The notes under the pieces are model-generated. The model did not search any database, was not told the DNA's origin, and saw only the letters and a program-made list of their open reading frames with translations. Of a stretch of DNA of 64,000 nt, positions 45,508 through 53,748 are shown in pieces. Source of the stretch: [Clostridium] viride DSM 6836 (lineage in GTDB: Bacteria > Bacillota > Clostridia > Oscillospirales > Oscillospiraceae); contig JHZO01000005.1 in NCBI GenBank assembly GCA_000620945.1, forward strand, positions 179,783 to 243,782. The letters are read 5' to 3'. Made by a program: the position numbers and the translations under genes. Every line of letters starts with the position of its first letter. Position 1 is the stretch's first letter.

Positions 45508-47028
45508 TCAGCGTCGTAAGTAGCTTGGGGCCCGATATTGCAAGGCTTCGGCCAGATGATGTGCTTCGATGCGCACAGAATCTTCTAGGTCAGCAATGGT
45601 GCGGGCGACCCGTAAAATCCGGTCGTATCCACGTGCGGTGAGCCCCATCCGTTCGTACGCACCACGCAGAATGGATTGCCCCATTTCATCGATGGCGCAA
45701 TGGTCTCGCAGTTCACGCTGCCCCATTTGTGCGTTGCAGGGCAAGCCACGTTCCCCAAAGCGTTTGCTTTGATGCTCCCGTGCCGCCAGCACGCGAGTCA
45801 AGATGGAGCGCGACGATTCCCCGCGTTCTCCTGACGAAAGCTCGTCAAATTCCAGTGGCGGCACTTCGGTAAACAGGTCGATGCGATCCAGAAGTGGGCC
45901 GGAAAGCTTTTCTAAGTAGCGGGTTACGGCCTTTGCGGTGCAACGGCAGCGTCCGGAAGGATGCCCATGCCACCCGCATTTACACGGATTCATGGCAGCC
46001 ACCAGCATAAAGTCACTGGGGAAGGACTCGGCGGCAGCGGCTCGAACAATCTGAATTTTACCGTCCTCGATGGGTTGACGCAGAATCTCCAACACATCCT
46101 TGTGAAACTCCGGCATCTCATCCAAAAAGAGGACGCCGTGGTGAGCCAGGGAGATTTCGCCTGGGCGGGGAATGGGGTTACCGCCACCTGCCATGCCCGA
46201 CGAGGAGATCGTATGGTGTGGGCTTCGGAAGGGCCGCTGCGTAATGAGGGGCTGATGGTTGGGTAGCAGGCCCAAGATAGAGTGAATGGCGGAAACCTCC
46301 AAGGCCTCGTCTCGCCGTAAGGGCGGCAGAATGGAAGGAAGCCGTTTGGCGAGCATACTTTTTCCCGAACCTGGTGGGCCAATCATGGCCACATTGTGTC
46401 CCCCTGCAGCGGCAATTTCTAACACACGTTTGACCTGCTCCTGCCCCTTGACCTCCGAAAAGTCAGGGGCAATGGGGCATTCCTCGGTACTTTGCCAAGG
46501 GGTGGCAGGGGAAATGGAGGCTTCGCCAGTTAAGTGCTTCACCAGTTGTGTGACGGTTTGAACCGGGTAAATCACAAGCCCTTCGGCGAGGGTGGCTTCC
46601 GCGGCAGAGGGGGCAGGAACAAAAAGCTCCCGAATCCCGGCTTTTTGCGCCGCCAGGGCCATCGGAAGCATTCCAATCACCGGACGAAGCGTACCGGAAA
46701 GAGACAGTTCTCCCACAAAGGCGACCGAATCATCGGGCAGATAGATCTGATTCTGTGCGGCAAGAATGCCAATCAAAATGGGCAGATCATACACCGTGCC
46801 AGATTTTCGCAGGTTTGCCGGGGCAAGATTTACGGTTATCCGGCTTACCGGAAAAGAATACCCGCTGTTTTTCACTGCGGCACGAACGCGTTCGCGGGCT
46901 TCCTTCACCGCGGCATCCGGCAGTCCGACGATATCAAAGGCAGGAAGGCCGTTATGTAGGTCGCATTCTGCAGTGACCTCATAGCCATACATGCCTTGCA
47001 GGCCCAGAGAACGTACCTTAATGAGCAT
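45508..47028 (-). CDS. comM: ComM/YifB-family Mg-chelatase-like AAA+ ATPase
   Basis: A 506-residue YifB/ComM protein. The N-terminal ChlI-like domain begins LGLQGMYGYEVTAECDLHNG; the AAA+ core has Walker A GPPGSGKSMLAKRLPSI, Walker B GVLFLDEMPEF and the ComM-specific GAYERMGLTARGYDRILRVARTIADL end. ComM is a helicase aiding branch migration in natural transformation. The start is ATG 47028, 9 nt after AAAGGA. A possible competence link with cinA nearby is inference. Confidence 0.94.
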   Translation of the reverse strand: MLIKVRSLGLQGMYGYEVTAECDLHNGLPAFDIVGLPDAAVKEARERVRAAVKNSGYSFPVSRITVNLAPANLRKSGTVYDLPILIGILAAQNQIYLPDDSVAFVGELSLSGTLRPVIGMLPMALAAQKAGIRELFVPAPSAAEATLAEGLVIYPVQTVTQLVKHLTGEASISPATPWQSTEECPIAPDFSEVKGQEQVKRVLEIAAAGGHNVAMIGPPGSGKSMLAKRLPSILPPLRRDEALEVSAIHSILGLLPNHQPLITQRPFRSPHHTISSSGMAGGGNPIPRPGEISLAHHGVLFLDEMPEFHKDVLEILRQPIEDGKIQIVRAAAAESFPSDFMLVAAMNPCKCGWHGHPSGRCRCTAKAVTRYLEKLSGPLLDRIDLFTEVPPLEFDELSSGERGESSRSILTRVLAAREHQSKRFGERGLPCNAQMGQRELRDHCAIDEMGQSILRGAYERMGLTARGYDRILRVARTIADLEDSVRIEAHHLAEALQYRAPSYLRR

Positions 47029-47104
47029 AGCCTCACGTCCTTTCTTCCGCAAATGCATGAACACAGAGGAATTCGTTCCAAAAAGATGGGAAATTCTTGT
47101 ACCT

Positions 47105-47133
47105 ATCATGCCATAAAAGACGAAAAATGACAA
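47105..47133 (-). promoter_or_regulatory. Putative comM promoter
   Basis: On the minus strand TTGTCA (47133-47128), 17-bp spacer, CATGAT (47110-47105). Confidence 0.5.
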
Positions 47134-47511
47134 GTCTTTTCCCGTTTGGCCCTCGAAAGCCCTAAAAACATTTCTGCCAAATTGTTAATTTTTATATAAG
47201 CTATGGTGGTAATTCGGAACATTCGGAAAGTGTTTTTCCCCCGTGGACACGTAAAAACAAAATGCGACCCGTCTAAATGCACAAAACAGGGTAAAAATGA
47301 AGGGGGTAAATTTTATCCTTCGTCATTCTCCCTGTTTTCGGCAGCTTGGGCGCCCTGTAAGTTTGTCTAGATGCTTCATTTACAAAGAGAAGATATAATG
47401 TTAGGATAATCTCACTATAATCTACCCTCGACAATGATAAGATACCTTCGACCCCCATACGATGATGAACCAATGAAGTTTCTGTGAATTAGTATTAGGA
47501 GGAGTACATCC
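47134..47511 (+). promoter_or_regulatory. 378-nt upstream region of PFOR with two inverted repeats
   Basis: This AT-rich gap contains no gene. Two inverted repeats stand out: TGTTTTT..CGTG-GA-CACG..AAAAACA (47231-47259), and an extended hairpin AAAACAGGG / CCCTGTTTT (47283-47338) with a further imperfect inner stem (AATGAAGG against CCTTcgtCATT). Two TATAAT hexamers (47394-47399, 47416-47421) precede PFOR but neither has a good -35 box. The ribosome site is AGGAGGAG (about 47495). The length and structure suggest regulation of PFOR expression; which element acts is unknown. Confidence 0.5.
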
Positions 47512-50500
47512 ATGGCAAGAAAGCTAAAAACAATGGACGGCAATACCGCAGCTGCCCATGTGGCTTATGCCTTTACAGAGGTAGCAGCCATTTATCCCAT
47601 TACCCCTTCTTCCGTTATGGCGGAGCTGTCGGATAAATGGTCGGCTGAGGGCCGTAATAACATTTTTGGTCAGCCTGCAATTGTTAAAGTAATGCAGTCG
47701 GAGGGCGGTGCCGCAGGTGCGGTTCACGGTTCTCTTACCGCAGGTGCGATGACTACGACATTCACGGCATCTCAGGGATTGCTCCTGATGATTCCAAATA
47801 TGTATAAAATTGCTGGCAGCCTGCTGCCCAGCGTTATGCACGTGTCTGCCCGCGCCTTGGCAACCCACGCTCTATCCATCTTTGGCGATCACTCCGACGT
47901 GATGTCCTGCCGTTCCACCGGCTATGCCATGATGGCAAGTTGCAATCCTCAGGAAGTTATGGACCTGGGTGCCGTTTCACACCTGGCTACGGTTGCCGGT
48001 CGCGTGCCCGTTCTTCACTTCTTTGATGGCTTCCGTACGTCCCACGAGATTCGCAAGGTGGAGACCTGGGATTATGAAGACCTGGCTTCCATGCTGGACT
48101 ACAAGGCTCTGGAGGAGTTCCGTGCTCGTGCACTGAATCCCGATAAGCCCGTTCTGCGTGGCTCTGCCCAGAACCCCGACATTTTCTTCCAGACCCGCGA
48201 AGCCTGCAACACCTACTATCAGCAGTTCCCCGCCATTGTGGAGCAGTATATGGATACCATTAACGAAAAGATTGGTACCAACTATAAGCTCTTTAACTAC
48301 TATGGTGCGCCGGATGCCGAGACCGTCATGGTTGCCATGGGTTCCGTCTGCGACACCGCAGAGGAAGTGGTGGATCACTTGAACGCCAAGGGCGAGAAGG
48401 TTGGTCTGGTTAAGGTTCGTTTGTATCGTCCCTTTGCCGCAGACCGCTTTGTGGCAGCCATTCCGCAGACCGCTAAGAACGTTGTGGTGCTGGATCGCTG
48501 CAAGGAGCCCGGTGCCATCGGTGAGCCCCTCTATCAGGACGTGGTTACCGCACTGGCCAGCAGCGATCACGCCAACGCTCGCGTGGTGGGTGGCCGTTAC
48601 GGCTTAGGTTCCAAGGATACCACCCCCGGCGGCATTCTGGCAGCCTTCCAGAACGGCAAGGCAGCCAAGCCCGTCCGTAGCTTTACCATTAACATCACCG
48701 ACGACGTCACCAACCTGTCCCTTCCCATTCCGCAGGAACCCGATGTGTCCGATCCCGGCACCATCTCCTGCAAGTTCTGGGGTCTTGGCAGTGACGGTAC
48801 GGTGGGTGCGAATAAGAATTCCATTAAGATTATCGGCGACAACACCGATATGAAGGTGCAGGCATACTTCCAGTATGACTCTAAGAAGTCCGGCGGCATT
48901 ACCATCAGCCACCTGCGCTTTGGTACAAAGGACATTCGTTCCGCTTACCACGTGTCTCAGGCTGAATTTGTGGCTTGCCATATGCCAGCTTACATGGAGA
49001 AGTACGACATTGTCCAAGATACTAAGCCCGGCGGCACCTTCCTCTTAAACTGCCCCTGGAGCGTAGAGGAGTTAGAGCGCTTCCTGCCGGCTTCCGCCAA
49101 GCGTTATCTGGCCCAGAACAACATTCACTTCTACACCTGCGATGCGACCACCAAGGCACGTGAACTGGGCCTTGGCAACCGCTCTAACGCCATCTTGCAG
49201 GCTGCGTTCTTTAAGCTTGCTAAGGTCATTCCCTTGGACTTGGCCGTGCAGAAGATGAAGGACGCGATTGTCAAGAGCTATGGTCATAAGGGCGGCGAGG
49301 TTGTCATGAACAACTGGGCGGCCGTGGATGCAGGCATTGAGATTGTCAAGGAAATCAAGATTCCCGCCTCTTGGGCCGAGGCACAGGATGATCAGACCGA
49401 GATCGTCATTGATACCAACCGCGCCGATCTGGCCCAGTATATCCGCGACGTTATGATTCCCGCAAACTCCATGCGCGGCGATGCCATCCCCGTTTCTAAG
49501 CTGATGTCCAGCGCGGACGGCACCCTGCCCCAGGGCACCGCTGCCTTTGAAAAGCGCGGCATTGCCGTCACCGTTCCCGCTTGGATTCCCGATAACTGCA
49601 TCCAGTGTAATATTTGTTCCTATGTCTGTCCCCACTCGGTCATTCGTCCTGTGGTGATGGATGCTGCGGAGGTGACCGGTGCACCCGCTGCCACCAAGGC
49701 ACGCGACATGCGCGGCAAGGGCTGTGAAATTTACGCATACAGCATTGTGGTTTCTCCCCTGGACTGCACAGGTTGTGGTTGCTGTGCCTCGGCTTGTCCG
49801 GCGAAGAACAAGGCACTGGAGATGAAGCCTCTGGATACCCAGATGGCACAGCAGGAAGTCTTCGAGTACAGCGTCCGTAATGTTACGAAGAAGCAGACCC
49901 CCTATGCAACCGACACCGTAAAGGGCAGCCAGTTTGAGCGTCCCCTCTTCGAGTTCTCCGGCGCTTGCGCAGGCTGTGGTGAAACCCCCTACGTCAAGCT
50001 GGTCACTCAGCTCTTCGGTGAGCATATGTATATTGCAAACGCCACCGGCTGTTCCTCCATCTGGGGTGGCAGCGCACCCTCCACTCCCTACACCGTCAGC
50101 CGCGATGGACATGGCCCCGCTTGGGAAAATTCCCTCTTTGAGGATGCCGCAGAGTTTGGCTTTGGTATGGGTCTTGCCGTATCTGCCCGTCAGGGTGCTG
50201 CCGTAGAGTTAGCCAAGGAGCTGGCACACGACAGCCAGACCCCCGCTGGCGTTGTCAAGGCAGCGGATCAGTGGCTCAAGCATCGCAGCGAGCAAAAGGG
50301 CTCCCGGGAAACTGGTATGGCCCTGCAGGAAGAGCTGGCTAAGGCATTGTCCAAGAAGTCTGGCAACGAGCAGGCCATCAAGAACCTGCTGTCCATGAAG
50401 GATATGTTCAGCTATAAGTCCGTCTGGTGTATCGGCGGCGACGGCTGGGCTTACGACATTGGCTACGGCGGTCTGGATCACGTCATGGCTTCCGGCGAGA

Positions 50501-51072
50501 ACATCAACCTTCTCGTCCTGGATACCGAGATTTACTCCAACACCGGCGGTCAGGCTTCGAAAGCAACGACGACGGGTGCCGTGGCGCAGTTTGCGGCAGC
50601 CGGTAAGAGCCTCCAGAAGAAGGATCTTGCAGCCATCGCCATGCAGTACGGCAACGTCTACGTGGCTCAGATTGCCATGGGTGCGGACTATAACCAGACC
50701 CTGCGTGCCATCATGGAAGCCGAGTCCTACAATGGCGTTTCCATCATCATTGCCTATGCTCCCTGTATCAGCCATGGCATTAAGATGGGTATGAACAACA
50801 CCATGCTCGAGATGAGCGCAGCAGTCCAGGCCGGCTACTGGCACCTCTTCCGCTACGATCCCCGCCGTGCAGAAGCCGGCAAGAATCCCTTCCAGTTGGA
50901 TTCTAGCGAGCCCAGCATCGACTATAAGGAGTTCTTAGAGGGTGAAGTTCGCTTCTCCTCCCTGGGAATTACCTTCCCCGATCGTGCAAAGGTTCTGTTT
51001 GACAAAGCAGAGCAAGAGGCAAAGGCAAAGTATGAGCGCTTGCTCAAGCTGGCCGCCGGCAACCAAAAGTAA
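47512..51072 (+). CDS. nifJ: Pyruvate:ferredoxin (flavodoxin) oxidoreductase
   Basis: Single-chain PFOR of 1186 aa, converting pyruvate and CoA to acetyl-CoA and CO2 while reducing ferredoxin; the central catabolic step in clostridia. Domain I starts TMDGNTAAAHVAYAFTEVAAIYP with ITPSSVMAE; the gamma-like domain is around 415-620; two 4Fe-4S clusters lie in CIQCNICSYVCP and CTGCGCCASACP; the proximal cluster cysteines include CAGCGETPY; the TPP-binding domain has GDGWAYDIGYGGLDH and DTEIYSNTGGQASK. Oxygen-sensitive in this class. Monocistronic, with a strong terminator at 51085. Codon use looks highly optimised (many CC- and GG-ending preferred codons), as expected for an abundant enzyme. Confidence 0.98.
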   Translation: MARKLKTMDGNTAAAHVAYAFTEVAAIYPITPSSVMAELSDKWSAEGRNNIFGQPAIVKVMQSEGGAAGAVHGSLTAGAMTTTFTASQGLLLMIPNMYKIAGSLLPSVMHVSARALATHALSIFGDHSDVMSCRSTGYAMMASCNPQEVMDLGAVSHLATVAGRVPVLHFFDGFRTSHEIRKVETWDYEDLASMLDYKALEEFRARALNPDKPVLRGSAQNPDIFFQTREACNTYYQQFPAIVEQYMDTINEKIGTNYKLFNYYGAPDAETVMVAMGSVCDTAEEVVDHLNAKGEKVGLVKVRLYRPFAADRFVAAIPQTAKNVVVLDRCKEPGAIGEPLYQDVVTALASSDHANARVVGGRYGLGSKDTTPGGILAAFQNGKAAKPVRSFTINITDDVTNLSLPIPQEPDVSDPGTISCKFWGLGSDGTVGANKNSIKIIGDNTDMKVQAYFQYDSKKSGGITISHLRFGTKDIRSAYHVSQAEFVACHMPAYMEKYDIVQDTKPGGTFLLNCPWSVEELERFLPASAKRYLAQNNIHFYTCDATTKARELGLGNRSNAILQAAFFKLAKVIPLDLAVQKMKDAIVKSYGHKGGEVVMNNWAAVDAGIEIVKEIKIPASWAEAQDDQTEIVIDTNRADLAQYIRDVMIPANSMRGDAIPVSKLMSSADGTLPQGTAAFEKRGIAVTVPAWIPDNCIQCNICSYVCPHSVIRPVVMDAAEVTGAPAATKARDMRGKGCEIYAYSIVVSPLDCTGCGCCASACPAKNKALEMKPLDTQMAQQEVFEYSVRNVTKKQTPYATDTVKGSQFERPLFEFSGACAGCGETPYVKLVTQLFGEHMYIANATGCSSIWGGSAPSTPYTVSRDGHGPAWENSLFEDAAEFGFGMGLAVSARQGAAVELAKELAHDSQTPAGVVKAADQWLKHRSEQKGSRETGMALQEELAKALSKKSGNEQAIKNLLSMKDMFSYKSVWCIGGDGWAYDIGYGGLDHVMASGENINLLVLDTEIYSNTGGQASKATTTGAVAQFAAAGKSLQKKDLAAIAMQYGNVYVAQIAMGADYNQTLRAIMEAESYNGVSIIIAYAPCISHGIKMGMNNTMLEMSAAVQAGYWHLFRYDPRRAEAGKNPFQLDSSEPSIDYKEFLEGEVRFSSLGITFPDRAKVLFDKAEQEAKAKYERLLKLAAGNQK

Positions 51073-51084
51073 GATAAGATAAAG

Positions 51085-51120
51085 AGAGGCCCCGAAGGAA
51101 TTTCTTCGGGGCCTCTTTCT
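51085..51120 (+). terminator. Terminator of PFOR
   Basis: AGAGGCCCCGAAG / CTTCGGGGCCTCT, 6-nt loop, then TTCT. The T-run is short but the 13-bp stem is very stable. Confidence 0.82.
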
Positions 51121-51188
51121 GCCACTCTACGCATCGTTTCTTGTCTTTTGGGATAAAATCTGATAGCATGGTTAGAGGTGGTGAGAAG

Positions 51189-51773
51189 ATGAATCGAGAA
51201 CAAATCGGAGCGCTGTTACGGCGGCTTCGCGTGGAGCAGGGTCTGACGCAAAAGGAACTGGCCGAGACCTTAAACGTCAGTGACAAAGCCATTTCAAAAT
51301 GGGAGCGAGGCGTGGGACTCCCCGACATTTCCATGCTTGCGGACTTATCTGCCGTCTTTCGTGTGGAGATTGCCAATCTTCTCACAGGAGATCTCAATGA
51401 GAAGGACCAAGACGGAGGAAATATGAAACGAATGCAATTTTATGTCTGCCCGCACTGTGGCAATATCCTAACGGCCAGCACAGGTGGGGAGCTTTCCTGC
51501 TGTGGCCGATCCCTATCCCCACTGGTTGCCCAAACGGCAGATGAAGAACATGCGATCCACGTGGAAGTGATTGAGCAGGATTACTATATTACCTTTTCCC
51601 ATCCCATGTCCAAACAGCACTACTTAAGTTTTGTGGCATGGGCGGATGACCACCGCTTATTGCTGATTCGCCTCTACCCGGAACAGGGCGGAGAATTGCG
51701 TTTCCCACAACTGGGTGGAGGTCGCCTGTACTACTATTGCTCCTCCCACGGATTGTGGGTCAAACCCTTATAG
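51189..51773 (+). CDS. HTH regulator fused to a desulfoferrodoxin-like (superoxide reductase) module
   Basis: A 194-residue fusion. Residues 8-62 are a Cro/CI HTH (LTQKELAETLNVSDKAISKW). After a short linker, residues 84-192 resemble a whole two-iron superoxide reductase: a desulforedoxin-like site with Cys87, Cys90, Cys104 and Cys105 (CPHCGN...CCG), then candidate center-II ligands His121, His138 (SHPM), His144 (QHY), Cys184 and His187 (CSSHGLW). Spacing of the last four matches the enzyme. The catalytic Lys of the EKH motif is Glu here (EEH), so a sensor rather than an efficient reductase is likely (inference). GGTGG precedes ATG 51189; a weak promoter TTGTCT-17 bp-TAGCAT lies at 51141-51169. 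It directly follows PFOR. Confidence 0.85.
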   Translation: MNREQIGALLRRLRVEQGLTQKELAETLNVSDKAISKWERGVGLPDISMLADLSAVFRVEIANLLTGDLNEKDQDGGNMKRMQFYVCPHCGNILTASTGGELSCCGRSLSPLVAQTADEEHAIHVEVIEQDYYITFSHPMSKQHYLSFVAWADDHRLLLIRLYPEQGGELRFPQLGGGRLYYYCSSHGLWVKPL

Positions 51774-51783
51774 GATCGAAAAG

Positions 51784-51826
51784 CCCCTTGCAAGTACGGC
51801 TGTCCGCCATCTTGCAAGGGGTTTTT
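51784..51826 (+). terminator. Terminator of the HTH-desulfoferrodoxin gene
   Basis: CCCCTTGCAAG / CTTGCAAGGGG with a 16-nt loop containing GGC/GCC, followed by TTTTT. Confidence 0.9.
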
Positions 51827-51850
51827 GCATAGCCAGGAAGGGCAGAGGCT

Positions 51851-53203
51851 TTAGGCCGGTTCGGGCTGGGTCATTCGAAGGGATCGGCTCACAGAGGCAA
51901 AGAAAACCCCTGCAAGCAGGGCCGTGCACCCTTCCGCCGCCAGCGCGGTCAACCAGACACCATCCAAGCCCAAGAAGCGGGTGAGCAGGATTAGAAAGAG
52001 AAGGGGGAAGGCGAGGCTCTGGGCAAAGGCTAAGCCCAAAGAAAGGCGCGGCTTGTTCAGTGCCGTAAAGAAGGAACTGGCCACCGTGCCAAACCAGCTT
52101 AATAGGTAGGAGAAGGAGAAGAGAGCCATGGCGCGGGAGCTCATTTCGAATAGCTCCGGCTGTGTTCCACCCAGGAAGAGGGGGAGAATGGCGTCCCTGC
52201 CCCCAAGCATGAAACACATGGCAAGCAGAGAAAGCATGGCGGCCGAGAAGAGTACGCGGCGCTCTAAGGCAAGCAAGCGTTTGGGGTTACGAGCACCGTA
52301 GTGGTAGCTGATGGGGGGCTGTAGTGCATCCGCCATTCCAAAAATCAGCGCACTGACCACGGAGTCGATGTACATTACAATGGAAAAGGCGATGACTCCC
52401 ATGGTACCGGACAGGTGCAGCAGAGCAGCATTGACGAAGACCATAAAGAGAGAGGAGGAAATGTTGGAAAAGAACTCGGAACTGCCGTTGAGAAGAATAT
52501 TTCCCAGGGTGCGAAGCTTCAAGGCAGGCTTGGTAAAGGAAAGTGGGAGCTTGCAAATCAGAAAGGGAAGCACGCCGAGGATCGTTCCCAAGGTTAAGGA
52601 GATGCAGGTCGCCAAGGCGGCAGACCATATGCCCCAACGAAACACGGCAAGAAAGAGCAGGTCTAGGCCAATGTTGCAAAGGGCCACGAGCAAGTTCATG
52701 ACCATGCTGTACGTGGTGCGGCCACAGATGCGCAGGTAGTTATCCAAAGCAAAGAAGATCATAATCACGGGGGCAAAGGCGGCAAATACTTGAATATACT
52801 CAACCGTCAAGAGAAGAACCGACTCCTCAAGTCCGAAGAGGGCAACGAGGGGCTCAGCCAAGGTCAAACCTAGTAGTCCCATCAGGCAGGAGATCCCAAC
52901 GATCAGCAGCGAGCACAGGCTGAAGATACGAGAGGCTTCTTTCTGGTTTCTTTCGCCCAGGCGTATGGCGATCTGCACACCGGAGCCAACGGCCACCATA
53001 TCGGAGAGGGCAAAGCTGATCATCAGAAAGGGCATGACTAGGTTGGCAGCGGCCAAGGCCGAGGAGCCAAGGAATCGCCCGATGAATATGGCATCCATGA
53101 TCATGTACAGGGAACTGACGGACATACTAATCATATTGGGGATGGCAAAGCGGAGAAACAGACGGGTGGGGGAAAGAGTATCAAAGGCGTGTTCGGGTGT
53201 CAT
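51851..53203 (-). CDS. MATE-family multidrug/cation efflux pump
   Basis: A 450-residue, 12-helix MATE exporter (NorM/DinF-like group). It starts MTPEHAFDTLSPTRLFLRF and continues with PNMISMSVSSLYMIMDAIFIG, typical of MATE helix 1; the internal repeat halves are apparent. Its start overlaps the marR stop by 4 nt, so it is translated with its likely regulator. Substrate unknown. Confidence 0.92.
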   Translation of the reverse strand: MTPEHAFDTLSPTRLFLRFAIPNMISMSVSSLYMIMDAIFIGRFLGSSALAAANLVMPFLMISFALSDMVAVGSGVQIAIRLGERNQKEASRIFSLCSLLIVGISCLMGLLGLTLAEPLVALFGLEESVLLLTVEYIQVFAAFAPVIMIFFALDNYLRICGRTTYSMVMNLLVALCNIGLDLLFLAVFRWGIWSAALATCISLTLGTILGVLPFLICKLPLSFTKPALKLRTLGNILLNGSSEFFSNISSSLFMVFVNAALLHLSGTMGVIAFSIVMYIDSVVSALIFGMADALQPPISYHYGARNPKRLLALERRVLFSAAMLSLLAMCFMLGGRDAILPLFLGGTQPELFEMSSRAMALFSFSYLLSWFGTVASSFFTALNKPRLSLGLAFAQSLAFPLLFLILLTRFLGLDGVWLTALAAEGCTALLAGVFFASVSRSLRMTQPEPA

Positions 53204-53631
53204 GGTAGTTCTTCTTTCATAAATTCTGTACTAAAGCGGTCTAAGATTTGGCAAAAAGTGGCGAGCTCTTCCGGGGTAAATTCTTCTTCCAAAGTACGGG
53301 CGGCACGGGCAAAGGGGCGGTCATAGCGGGCATTCACCGCTTCTACCGGATCACTTACCCGGAGGTAGAAGACGCGACGATCTTCTTCGCTCTGTGTTTT
53401 CACCACCAAGCCACGCCGAATGAGCTCATTCACTTTTTTGGTCACGGCCGGTTTGGAGATGTGTAGCAGCTCACTCAAGGAACTCACGGTGCAGGATTCT
53501 TGGCAAGATATGAGCTCCAAAAACATGACGCTGTGATGGGAGAGTTTTTCCTCTGCGTCTTCATTCATGAGGCGCAGATCGCAAATGGTCATGTTTTGAT
53601 AGCAGCGATTGAGGCAGGCTCGTATGTCCAT
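53200..53631 (-). CDS. MarR-family transcriptional regulator
   Basis: A 143-residue winged-helix protein. The DNA-binding region includes CTVSSLSELLHISKPAVTKKVNELIRRGLV (about 44-73) followed by the wing VKTQSEEDRRVFYLRVSD with the conserved DxR. AAGGAG precedes ATG 53631 by 6 nt. It overlaps the MATE gene, and a nested palindrome covers its start of transcription, so it probably represses the marR-MATE operon until a drug-like ligand binds. Confidence 0.92.
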   Translation of the reverse strand: MDIRACLNRCYQNMTICDLRLMNEDAEEKLSHHSVMFLELISCQESCTVSSLSELLHISKPAVTKKVNELIRRGLVVKTQSEEDRRVFYLRVSDPVEAVNARYDRPFARAARTLEEEFTPEELATFCQILDRFSTEFMKEELP

Positions 53632-53642
53632 AACTAGCTCCT

Positions 53643-53677
53643 TTGTTAACCCAAGTTAATTAACTATGGTTACACAA
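53643..53677. promoter_or_regulatory. Nested palindrome, candidate MarR operator
   Basis: The inner 12-bp perfect palindrome AGTTAATTAACT (53654-53665) is enclosed by TTGTTAACC (53643-53651) and GGTTACACAA (53668-53677). The element overlaps the -10 box and predicted transcription start of marR, the ideal position for repression. Confidence 0.7.
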
Positions 53678-53702
53678 TAAAGGAAAAATCAGTGTTTGTC
53701 AA
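53674..53702 (-). promoter_or_regulatory. Promoter of the marR-MATE operon
   Basis: On the minus strand a perfect TTGACA (53702-53697), 17-bp spacer, TATTGT (53679-53674). Confidence 0.8.
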
Positions 53703-53704
53703 GC

Positions 53705-53740
53705 GAAAAAACAGACAAGGTGCTCTCGCACCTTGTCTGT
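53705..53740 (-). terminator. Terminator of spoIIE
   Basis: On the minus strand ACAGACAAGGTGC / GCACCTTGTCTGT with a 4-nt loop and TTTTTTC. It ends two bases before the marR -35 box. Confidence 0.92.
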
Positions 53741-53748
53741 ATTCATAC

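Noticed and set aside
47184-47201. TTGTTAAT stretch as a Rex (NADH-sensor) site upstream of PFOR
   Set aside because: Only the left half matches the TTGTTAA-n4-TTAACAA pattern; the right half is absent.
49072-50112. Long open frame on the minus strand inside PFOR (346 codons)
   Set aside because: It mirrors the strongly biased codons of nifJ, has no recognisable domain or ribosome site, and lies wholly inside a well-supported gene.
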